From DASXUX01 sp036504595 (lineage in GTDB: Bacteria > Planctomycetota > SZUA-567 > H5-PLA8), in the NCBI GenBank assembly GCA_036504595.1, contig DASXUX010000014.1:1-64000 (forward strand): a DNA stretch of 64,000 nucleotides, given 5' to 3'. Below the pieces are notes generated by a model, which saw nothing but the letters and a program-made list of their open reading frames with translations, searched no databases and had not been told where the DNA came from. The first letter of the stretch is position 1. Every line of letters begins with the position of its first letter. The position numbers were made by a program, and so were the translations under genes. This document shows positions 17,679-26,119 of this stretch, piece by piece.

Positions 17679-20600
17679 TCAGTTCACCCTATCGGCGGCG
17701 GTGTATGCTGCAGCGACCTCGCTGCATCCCCACTCCTCCATCTGCTCTAGTAGATCCATTGCACGCCCGCGCAACTCGGGCACATCATGGTACACTGCGA
17801 CAATAGCAGGGACGAGATAAAAGGACAGCATCCCCCCCTGGTAACTCGCCGCATCCGAACTCGCCCGCTTGGTGATGCGGTCTGCCATTTCAAGCGTGAG
17901 CTGCGCATTAGCCAGTGCATTGTCGGACAGTATTCTCGATGCGTTCTCCAGTTCCTTTTCGTCGAATGCTGGCGTCGCGGTCCAGTCCAGGAGTAACGTG
18001 GATGACGAGCGCAGATTCTCCGCCGTAAGTCGGTTCAAGAATTCGGATGCCGCAGCGCGCACGGGGGCCTCAGCGTCATTCCATAGCGACTTCAGTCGGG
18101 AACGGCACTCGGCACCAACCTTCGCGCTGTTGATGTTGTGCGCGTAGACGGTTGCGGCCCCCTTTCTCATTGCCGCGTCGCCGGAAAGACACATGTCTCG
18201 CAGGCCAACCATCTCAGGGTTTTCGAACGCAGCCAAGCACGCTAACCGCCCGCCCGCCTCCCGCGCCTTCTCGTCCTCAGCATCGGCAAGCATGGCTTTC
18301 ACCGCCCAGGCTGTTTCACTGCTATGCTTGTGCGTTGTCCGGTAAACGAAGTCGGCGCAGGCCCCGCTCCTGAGAAGCTCACGTTCAGACCGCACCATCC
18401 GGCGGAAGATTTCACACGCTCGCAGTGGGTCAGCCGGAATTGCGTACGTGAGGAACTGAATGCACACGGCACGGACCCCTAATGATGCATCAGGAATTAC
18501 CTTCTCGGCCACGTCCAGGTATGCCGCGCGTTGCGGCGGCTCGGCTTTCAGCAGAATCGCGCCAAGGTTCCATAATGCACCGCCTCGTTCTGTGTTGAGT
18601 CCATCGGTGACAAGATCTTGGGAATTGCAGCCCTTGTCGGCGGAGGCTGTTAGCGCCCAGTTCTCGAGCAGTTTCGCAAGGCTATTGGGAACGGGCTTCT
18701 CTGCATACTTGCCGATCGCCGAGGACACCTCGCGGACGCATTCCCTGTCAATCGCGCTGGCAAAGCGGTCGATCAACTTCTCGATATGCTCGATTGGCGC
18801 GCCGGCCTCCGACAGCCCCGTGATGATCGCTGCTACGTAGTCAACATGAAATGATGAGTCCATCTTCTCGTTGGCGAGGTTGAAGAAGCGCTCTGGGTCC
18901 TCTTTCGCGCGCTGTTGCAGCGCCTGAGCGAGCTCACTTCTCCCACCGCTCAAGCCTATCGGTTTTCCAGTGCGGGGCTGCCAATCGCCTGTGTACTTTC
19001 GCATCGCGCCCAGCCACGCCTGGTCTCCCATCCGTTTGATGCCCTCTGGTGAAATCGGGGGACCGACAAAGCCGGCGTCAATTGACACCCGAGAACGCGG
19101 CGCGGTCTCAGGGAACTTGCGATGCAATTGACCAAGGAGGTTTTTACCATTTTCGCTTAGCTTGGGCGCATCGAGTGCGGAGAGTAGCTCCAGCACTTCC
19201 TCCTGATGCCACGCGATCTCTTTGGTGCTCTTCGGATGCCTTGGCTTCATACTACATATCGCAGATTCTACCTTAGCAAACAGCTCCGGGGGCCAGGAGT
19301 GCGAGCAGGCTTGGATCAATGTTGCGCTCCGCAAGACGGCGTCGCTCAGCATGCCAAGCTTGAAGCGCCGAAGGTCCCTAAGCAGAAACGCGGCCGCGTC
19401 TGGTGCGAATGTCTCTCCCTGGGATGCGTATGTCAGCGCCACCACTTGCTGCATTGGCTCGAACTCATTATTGAGCATCTGCGTTGTGAGGCGCCGAAGT
19501 CGGGTTGGATCGTCCTTTGCCAGTACTTTGGCTGCATTGGCAAAAGCCCACAGGAGCCGCACCCACCCGTCGTGGACATGTTCTTCCTTCTCGTGGAGCC
19601 AAAGTGCGTGGTCGTGCCTGTAGCCGCCCGAGCGCCGCTCGCACGTAGCCTCCATGGCCAGCAGGATAGGCTGCAGGACGGCCTCGAGGAACTCTCCAGG
19701 AGCACACTCTACCACGTGCTTAACGGCTTCCCAAAGTCCGTGCACATCGTACAGGAATCCTTGTGCCGTTCGGCTTTGAGCACCTTGGGACTTCTCATCC
19801 GCTGCATTGGACCGGAACGCCAACCATTCGGGTACGTATCGCTTCAGGAATACCCCTATCGTGGCCGCAGCCTCCGCGGGCCTGAACTTGGCGAGGTCTT
19901 CGAGCGCATAATGCTGCCAGTGCCATTCCGGCTGTGATGCCTCGTCGGCAAGAACGTCCCGCAAGAGGCGCACCGAGATATCTTGCCAGTTATCTTTGAT
20001 GCCCGAGAGACAGAGCCCAACGCGTCCATTCCATTCAGGACTGCGCCCCAAGTATGGTCGTAGCAGATGCTCGATTTCCTTCTGGCGAGTTCCTATGGTC
20101 TCGCGAAGGAACCAGATGGCCGTGTGAATCTCGTGATCTGGCAAGGTGGCCAGCCAGCGCTCGAAGCGTGCTGGGCTGAGGAGGTCAAACCAAGCTGCAT
20201 TTGCTTTCATATAGCCAAGAGCGCGTATGCGTCCCGCACCGTCACTCAGCAGTAGTTCGAATACGCTCAATTCCTCTGCGCTTGGGTTAGCCAACTGCCC
20301 AAGCCAGGTCAGCACCATTGCCTTGATATGTTTCCTAATCCGCGGTTCGGCCAAGAGCCGTGGCAACTCGCGAAAATACGCTCCGCGGTCCGTCTCACGA
20401 ACGTGTTCCAATACTTGCCGCACGAGCGGCCGATAGAACAGGCTCTGCTCGGTTTTCAACAGATAATCTGTTAACAGTGTGCCGCGTCCGACGAACCTCC
20501 GGGCGGCCATGAAATCAAAGAATGTTTGGTGAAAGAACCGGATGCAGCGCTGTGCTCGCGCCAATATGCCTTCACTGGAGAGCCATTCGACTGCCGCAAG

Positions 20601-22202
20601 GTCGGTCGCATTGACGGTTGCATCTGGTATCGACAATTCTTGTCGCGCCGACATCTGGTCTACAAGTTGCCCAACGGCGCGGTCGCACGCGGCAACATCA
20701 GTCGCGCTGTCCCGCGCCCTGCGGAGGGTCGCAGACCAACGTCGCTCGTAGAGTTGCTGCAATGTGTAGACTTGCGCCCGCGCGGGTGTCCACTCAACGC
20801 TCTGGCTTCGCTCGCGGTGGATCATCTCCACAAACGCATCGAGGTAAATGGGGGTTTGAAGGAGTGCATCCATCGCGGGATGGAGGTTTGTCAGGGTCAA
20901 TGACTCGGTTTGCAGAATCCGTTCCACATCGGTGCGGCTGAACAGGCCCACTGTGAACACAGTCGCTTGGCTGTCTCGAAAGGACCGAAGTCTGTCATCA
21001 TAGCGCCAATCGAACTCACGGCACGAAAGGATCGTTTTGACGCCTGGAAGCGTCTGAAGTTGCTGCACGACCCCCAGCAGAACCTTAATACCGGCGGAAT
21101 CGTGTGCCATCGCCGCAGACAGAGCGTCCACTTGGTCCAGCATGACAACCACTTTTCGGCCCTGTACCGAAAGCGTAGATGCGATGGATGGTATAGAGTC
21201 TGATAGGCCAAGTCCGTCTTGGAGTTCGGCTGCAGAAGCAAACGAAGCCAGCGCGTCCGCCTTCACGCCGATAACGACACAATCCTTTGCGTCAAGCGTT
21301 TCCATCAGGCTCGCAAGTGCGGCAGTCTTACCGGTGCCCGCGCGGTCAAGCAAGACAGCTACTCGGCCTTCCGGGGCAAGCACCCACTCGGCAAGCTTCA
21401 CCACGACTTCGCGCTGGATAGCCACGCCATTGATACTCTTCTTCGCTATTCTCAAGGCGGCGCACGCCGTCCGTACTGAACCGAGGAGTGACTCGATATT
21501 CGCCTTCGGCGCGTCGAATACGCCCATGCTGTCGAAGAACCGTCGTATGGCTTCGGCGTCCAGCTTCGCACGTGACTGCATCGCCCTTACTGCGAACGAC
21601 ACCAGACACTCGAACGCTGCTGACGGGTGGGCAAAGCGACCTTCAACGACTTGGCGGATCAATTCCGCCAGTGAGCGATCTGAGACCGCATCGAGGTGCC
21701 AACGATGAAGTAGACGATGGCAGGACTTCTTGTCTGTCTTGAGTTGGGTGTACATCTGGCGAAACTGTTCTGCGTGCGCCTTTCCCAGATTACCCGTGAA
21801 CTCACTGAACGTAGTGCTGCTCCTCACCCTTTCCGCCACAGTGCCAAACAGGGGGCAGGGACTGGGAGTGACGAGGATGCACGTCGCCCGGGACGTGCCC
21901 GTAGTCTGTGTTCTGAAGTCCTCGAGGATTCCTTCGCGAGCAAGTTTCTTAACAGTCCATACGCCGCCGCCTGGTGCACTCGACTTCGCTTGGTAAAACT
22001 CCAGAGAGCTCTTGCGGCATACGACGAAATCGTCAACGGCGACCTGGACGAGATCAGAACGACCGAAGTCGGACTGCTCCGGCGCCTCGACCCGCACCCA
22101 CTCTGCGCGTCCCACGAAGACATCGAGCAGGGCACGCGCAATCGCGAGCGCTTGATACGATACGCCACCCGCCATGCTTGGTCCACCCGCTTCCGCTGCC
22201 AT
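17679..22202 (-). CDS. Cap4-type nuclease / STAND-like NTPase defence protein
   Basis: 1507 residues, with GGAG before the ATG at 22202. Residues about 10-220 look like the DUF4297 (Cap4) dsDNA endonuclease domain, ending its catalytic strands with LEFYQAKSS (the Q-x-K element of PD-(D/E)XK nucleases). A P-loop NTPase follows, with Walker A LLDRAGTGKTAAL (about 285-297) and Walker B KVVVMLDQVDAL, in a NACHT/STAND-like setting. The last 850 residues are helical and repetitive (HEAT/TPR-like), suitable for sensing a target. Known Avs proteins have this effector-NTPase-sensor order, so I infer an Avs-like sensor that cuts DNA when triggered. It has its own upstream gap and may be independent of the DUF499 operon. 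Confidence 0.7.
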   Translation of the reverse strand: MAAEAGGPSMAGGVSYQALAIARALLDVFVGRAEWVRVEAPEQSDFGRSDLVQVAVDDFVVCRKSSLEFYQAKSSAPGGGVWTVKKLAREGILEDFRTQTTGTSRATCILVTPSPCPLFGTVAERVRSSTTFSEFTGNLGKAHAEQFRQMYTQLKTDKKSCHRLLHRWHLDAVSDRSLAELIRQVVEGRFAHPSAAFECLVSFAVRAMQSRAKLDAEAIRRFFDSMGVFDAPKANIESLLGSVRTACAALRIAKKSINGVAIQREVVVKLAEWVLAPEGRVAVLLDRAGTGKTAALASLMETLDAKDCVVIGVKADALASFASAAELQDGLGLSDSIPSIASTLSVQGRKVVVMLDQVDALSAAMAHDSAGIKVLLGVVQQLQTLPGVKTILSCREFDWRYDDRLRSFRDSQATVFTVGLFSRTDVERILQTESLTLTNLHPAMDALLQTPIYLDAFVEMIHRERSQSVEWTPARAQVYTLQQLYERRWSATLRRARDSATDVAACDRAVGQLVDQMSARQELSIPDATVNATDLAAVEWLSSEGILARAQRCIRFFHQTFFDFMAARRFVGRGTLLTDYLLKTEQSLFYRPLVRQVLEHVRETDRGAYFRELPRLLAEPRIRKHIKAMVLTWLGQLANPSAEELSVFELLLSDGAGRIRALGYMKANAAWFDLLSPARFERWLATLPDHEIHTAIWFLRETIGTRQKEIEHLLRPYLGRSPEWNGRVGLCLSGIKDNWQDISVRLLRDVLADEASQPEWHWQHYALEDLAKFRPAEAAATIGVFLKRYVPEWLAFRSNAADEKSQGAQSRTAQGFLYDVHGLWEAVKHVVECAPGEFLEAVLQPILLAMEATCERRSGGYRHDHALWLHEKEEHVHDGWVRLLWAFANAAKVLAKDDPTRLRRLTTQMLNNEFEPMQQVVALTYASQGETFAPDAAAFLLRDLRRFKLGMLSDAVLRSATLIQACSHSWPPELFAKVESAICSMKPRHPKSTKEIAWHQEEVLELLSALDAPKLSENGKNLLGQLHRKFPETAPRSRVSIDAGFVGPPISPEGIKRMGDQAWLGAMRKYTGDWQPRTGKPIGLSGGRSELAQALQQRAKEDPERFFNLANEKMDSSFHVDYVAAIITGLSEAGAPIEHIEKLIDRFASAIDRECVREVSSAIGKYAEKPVPNSLAKLLENWALTASADKGCNSQDLVTDGLNTERGGALWNLGAILLKAEPPQRAAYLDVAEKVIPDASLGVRAVCIQFLTYAIPADPLRACEIFRRMVRSERELLRSGACADFVYRTTHKHSSETAWAVKAMLADAEDEKAREAGGRLACLAAFENPEMVGLRDMCLSGDAAMRKGAATVYAHNINSAKVGAECRSRLKSLWNDAEAPVRAAASEFLNRLTAENLRSSSTLLLDWTATPAFDEKELENASRILSDNALANAQLTLEMADRITKRASSDAASYQGGMLSFYLVPAIVAVYHDVPELRGRAMDLLEQMEEWGCSEVAAAYTAADRVN

Positions 22203-22511
22203 ACGCTCTCCATCACCCTTGCCCGCGGAGATTCAGCAATTACACAAGCACTCGCAAGCACATACACCAAACACATGCCAGCTACGTGTTGCGTCGAGCG
22301 CATGGTAAGCGCGGCGGATGTGTCTGCCTCCAGAAATTGGCGTAGCACTCGCAACCCGTGCTCGTCGCTCTGAGCATGACACCAGGATCTTATTGACCCT
22401 GATGAAGCTGTCGAAAAACAAGCGCAGCCGCAAGGTTGAGTGTTGGATGCGACGAAGGGTTTGGCGCGAAGTGATATCGATTGACACTTTTCCAGCACCG
22501 TCTGCAGATCG
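22203..22511. other. Intergenic gap between defence genes
   Basis: 309 bases between the DUF499 gene's stop and the Cap4/NTPase start. No protein-like frame is seen. It most likely holds the promoter of the Cap4/NTPase gene. Confidence 0.4.
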
Positions 22512-25500
22512 TCATTCCCTTTCAAACCCTTGGCTCGTGAACTTCAAAGTCCGACTGTTTTCGGTAACTATCCGCACGACGTTTTCCGGCGCGCCCGACG
22601 GAATCTCGGCCTCAATTTCGAGGGTTACGGTTACCTTCGCACCGACCAGACCGGCGAGATGCGCGATCACCTCGTCGGCGATGCGGCTAGCATCGCGGCC
22701 AACGCGGTTCGCATCCAAAATGACTGTTCCGTGAAAACGCTTGGGCTTTGATGCTACGGGTGGAACAGGACCCGGGCCCGGCTTGGGTGATGGTCCACCG
22801 CCCCCGCCAGGGCCCTTCGGGGGTGGAGGGGGAGGCGAAACTATTTTGTCTGAATCCATCTGCTTGCGTGCCACTGCTGACTTTACCAGTAGTCCTGGCG
22901 AGTCTGCGTCAGCCACTACGACTTGCTGCCCACCGCGCAGGCCACGATAGCGGTCAGTGCCGATATCAAAGCTATCTGCGTAGGCAAATGCGTCATGCTC
23001 CCAGGTCAGCAGCGCGACGCCCTCGCGAACGGCGTCGAGCAACACTGACGAGTTTTTCAGTCGTGGCAGGTAGAGATACCGCCCAAAGTCTTCCACCAGC
23101 AGCTTGACGGCAACGTTGTCATTGCGCCAAAGTGGTATGCGATCCAACCACATGCGCAGGATCGTGCCGGCAAGCGTTGGGGCCAGAAGGTCGTCCGTCC
23201 TGAGCTTCTTGCTGGCCCGCACGGCCAACGCATCCTGCCCAGATAGCCGGAGCGCCTGCCACTCAATCTTCGCCTGCGGCGTTGCCTGCACCGGCACCAA
23301 CAGCCACTGATAAGTTTCAGGCAACCGCGCCGTCACGGTGCCGTCAGCGGCAGTCTTTTGAGTCTCGGCCTGCTTCACCTGATGGGGCGAGAGATCGAGC
23401 TGTTCCTTCTCGGCAAGGATTGATTCCCACGCGAGGTATTTCCGCGCCGCCTCATCGAGATCCTGCAGCCGGGTCTTGTCCGCGGCCAGAAAGACGAGCG
23501 TATTGCGGTAGAGGCGCGGTGTGTTGCCACGGGACTCCAGGATCGCCTTAGCCGCAGCCTCGGCGGGGCTGCCCGGCTCTTTGCTATAGGCATGATCAAC
23601 CCGGAGCACGACCAACCGCGCATCTAAATCGTCGGGCACGTCCTGCCCCGATTGCGGCATGGCATGGATGCGACTGAAGTCTCCTGTCTTGCCCAAGTTC
23701 TCCCGCAGGCGCAATTCCAGCTCGTGTACGATCTTGTCGGGATCACGCTTGAGCTGTTCGGCGCGGTCCTCAGCCAACTTGGTGACGGTGGGCTGCGTCG
23801 AATACCAGTAGCGCGGGCCATCTTGATAAAGGTAGGTTGCCGCACTGGCCAGCCTGCGCAGTGCATCGCCGAAGACTGCTGGCGACTCGCCCGGCATCAC
23901 ACATCCAAGCTTCACACGGCGGTCCTCAATCCCACGATGGGCGGCCGTTGCCGTGGGCGCCGAGCCCAGATAGATCGCACGCGCCACGCGGCGACATGCC
24001 GCAAATTTGCCGAGGTTGAGCACCTCGCCGTCGAGCCTTAGCGACAAGGAGCTTGGGCCATCCACATCCTTCTCGATCACCGGCACCCAATTGTCAGAGA
24101 GATACCGCGTCATCTCGAATTGGACGCGCGGATCGTCGATCGAAATGTTTGCTGGCAGAATGAGCGGGTTCTTGTCGCCCTTTTCCCATAGGCTGTGGAT
24201 CACCGCCGCCATCAACCGCAGCACGCCGCGGGTGCGCTGGAACTTCACCAGCGTGGACCAGTCCGTGTAGAGCCGGTCAAAGATCTCCGGGTGGATCGGG
24301 TACGCTGCCTTGATGCGCTTCTCGTAGTCGGCATCGCGGCACTCGGGTGGGAACTCCTGGTGCTGCGTCTGGTACAGGTCCGCGAAAGCACGCGCCACCA
24401 CGTCGCGGTCCTTGAACTGCGCCGGATCAGCAAGTGGTTCGAATAGCCGACGGCGCACGATCTCAAATCCCTCTTCAGCACTGGCTGGCCGCCAGGATGC
24501 CTCCACGCGCCCCACGACGTTGCGGAGCCGGTCGAGCGCCTCGCGTCCGCGTTGGCCCCCCACCTCAACATCATCGGCTTGCGTATGCGGTGAACCGGTC
24601 GTGTCAGATGCCGGGAGACTAATCACTAGAAGGCAGTTCTTCACCAGCTTGGCCGATTCCGTCAAAACCTGAGCAAAGGTGAACTGCGTTTCGAAGCCGC
24701 CGGCTGGCAAATCACCTTGATCGTGAAGCTGCCGCGCGTATGCCACCCACTCGTCGATCAGGATGAGACAGGGACCGTAGTCCTTAAACAACTCGCGCAG
24801 GACGTCTCCGGGGCTCGTTGCCTTCTGGTCGTCCGCCTGGAGTCGCCTGAAGGCTTTCTTCGCCTCCTTCACACCACCCGCAGAAAAACCAAGCTGCCAC
24901 GCCAATTCACCCCATAGGGTGCGCACGACTGTGCCATCGGCCTTGACGACCGGGTTGCCGGGCGAGATCTTATTACCCACCAGCACCACGCGCCGGGCTG
25001 TTGGCAGCGTCTTGGCCTCGGCTGCCTGCATCACGGCGTCGATGCCCGACAATTCCGTGTGCGTGGCACCGGAAAAGAGGTGGTACAGCGCCAGCATGGA
25101 GTGCGTTTTGCCGCCGCCGAAGTTGGTTTGAAGCTGCACGACCGGGTCGCCGCCCTTGCCAGCCAGACGCCGTACCGCACCAACTAACATCGACTTCAGA
25201 CTCTCGGTGAGATAGGTACGGCGGAAGAACTCGACAGGATTCCTGTACTCGTCTGTCCCCTCGCCGAGATGCACCTGCCAGAGGTCCGCGGCGAACTCGG
25301 CTTGCTGATAGTTCCCGCTGGCCACGTCCTTGTGCGGTGTGATCACTTCGCGCCATGGCTTGAGGCTGCCCGTGACTGCGCTCTCAATGGCCGTGCCGGC
25401 GATCTTGCGCTTCTCGCCGCGCACCTGTTCGTCGAAGCGCAGGCGCAACAGCTCCGTCTTCATCTTCTCGATTTCGTCGGCCTGGGGTGCCGAAATGGCT

Positions 25501-25859
25501 GCCAGCAGTCGTCCTGCCGAGTCCAGCGCGCGATAGGCGTCATCTCCGGAGAAGGTTTCCTGGTGCGCCCACTTGTTGCGGTGTTCTCGCAGTTCGCTGA
25601 CCAGGCTGCGTTCGGTGTGCCCCAGCGTCTTACGAAAGACATCGTTCCATGCTTCCCACATCAGCTTGAGGTGCGCTGCAGCATCCCATTCCGCGATCGG
25701 CTTCTTCGCATTGATGCGATCTTCGCCGAGAAAACGTGTCGCTTCGGCGCTGGCACGAGCGGCGTAAGTACTCGTAAGCTCGCGCTCAACGAAGGGTCCG
25801 AGGCCCCCCTTGAGAAGCTCTATCGCCTTGCCGACGCGGTCGTGATTGCTGATGGCCAT
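22512..25859 (-). CDS. DUF499 ATPase with N-terminal Swt1-type HEPN domain
   Basis: 1115 residues; AAGGAG precedes the ATG. The N-terminal 120 residues are a helical Swt1-HEPN-like domain containing RNKWAH, which fits the HEPN RNase motif Rx4-6H. A DUF499 AAA-type ATPase follows: Walker A TNFGGGKTHSM (about 265), Walker B LILIDEWVAYA (about 370), then a large helical body. Near residue 1000 there is a Pro/Gly-rich linker (SPPPPPPKGPGGGGG) before a C-terminal domain. DUF499 proteins co-occur with DUF1156 methyltransferases in defence loci, as here. It probably acts as the motor or restriction component of that system. Confidence 0.8.
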   Translation of the reverse strand: MAISNHDRVGKAIELLKGGLGPFVERELTSTYAARASAEATRFLGEDRINAKKPIAEWDAAAHLKLMWEAWNDVFRKTLGHTERSLVSELREHRNKWAHQETFSGDDAYRALDSAGRLLAAISAPQADEIEKMKTELLRLRFDEQVRGEKRKIAGTAIESAVTGSLKPWREVITPHKDVASGNYQQAEFAADLWQVHLGEGTDEYRNPVEFFRRTYLTESLKSMLVGAVRRLAGKGGDPVVQLQTNFGGGKTHSMLALYHLFSGATHTELSGIDAVMQAAEAKTLPTARRVVLVGNKISPGNPVVKADGTVVRTLWGELAWQLGFSAGGVKEAKKAFRRLQADDQKATSPGDVLRELFKDYGPCLILIDEWVAYARQLHDQGDLPAGGFETQFTFAQVLTESAKLVKNCLLVISLPASDTTGSPHTQADDVEVGGQRGREALDRLRNVVGRVEASWRPASAEEGFEIVRRRLFEPLADPAQFKDRDVVARAFADLYQTQHQEFPPECRDADYEKRIKAAYPIHPEIFDRLYTDWSTLVKFQRTRGVLRLMAAVIHSLWEKGDKNPLILPANISIDDPRVQFEMTRYLSDNWVPVIEKDVDGPSSLSLRLDGEVLNLGKFAACRRVARAIYLGSAPTATAAHRGIEDRRVKLGCVMPGESPAVFGDALRRLASAATYLYQDGPRYWYSTQPTVTKLAEDRAEQLKRDPDKIVHELELRLRENLGKTGDFSRIHAMPQSGQDVPDDLDARLVVLRVDHAYSKEPGSPAEAAAKAILESRGNTPRLYRNTLVFLAADKTRLQDLDEAARKYLAWESILAEKEQLDLSPHQVKQAETQKTAADGTVTARLPETYQWLLVPVQATPQAKIEWQALRLSGQDALAVRASKKLRTDDLLAPTLAGTILRMWLDRIPLWRNDNVAVKLLVEDFGRYLYLPRLKNSSVLLDAVREGVALLTWEHDAFAYADSFDIGTDRYRGLRGGQQVVVADADSPGLLVKSAVARKQMDSDKIVSPPPPPPKGPGGGGGPSPKPGPGPVPPVASKPKRFHGTVILDANRVGRDASRIADEVIAHLAGLVGAKVTVTLEIEAEIPSGAPENVVRIVTENSRTLKFTSQGFERE

Positions 25860-25921
25860 TCCCGGGCTCCTTGTACAAACTGCCTACTTCTGACTATCCT
25901 TTGCATCCGACGGGCACGCGT

Positions 25922-26095
25922 TCACCGCCTACGTTTCAGAGCAGAGGGTGAAACGCGGGCCGCCTTGATCCACCCTGACTGCTTTAGTTCCTGTTCCTCC
26001 GTGCGGTGGCGGGTCGCGTATTTGACGGCCGTCCCAAGTTCAATACTCATGAACCCCATTGGCTCGTGCTTCCTCTTCTTGTACTCTGCCGCCAT
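25922..26095 (-). CDS. Small protein between methyltransferase and DUF499 (57 aa)
   Basis: ATG at 26095, GGAGG ten bases upstream, TGA at 25922-25924. The product starts MAAEYKKRKHEPMGFMSIEL, is basic and ends ALKRRR. It starts 24 bases after the methyltransferase stop and ends 62 bases before the DUF499 start, so it is inside the operon. It is not recognised and is too small to be DUF3780. Confidence 0.6.
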   Translation of the reverse strand: MAAEYKKRKHEPMGFMSIELGTAVKYATRHRTEEQELKQSGWIKAARVSPSALKRRR

Positions 26096-26119
26096 GAAAG
26101 ACCCCTCCGATGGTTTGCC

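Noticed and set aside
22233..22487. Minus-strand 84-codon frame between two defence genes
   Set aside because: No ribosome site and random-looking composition.
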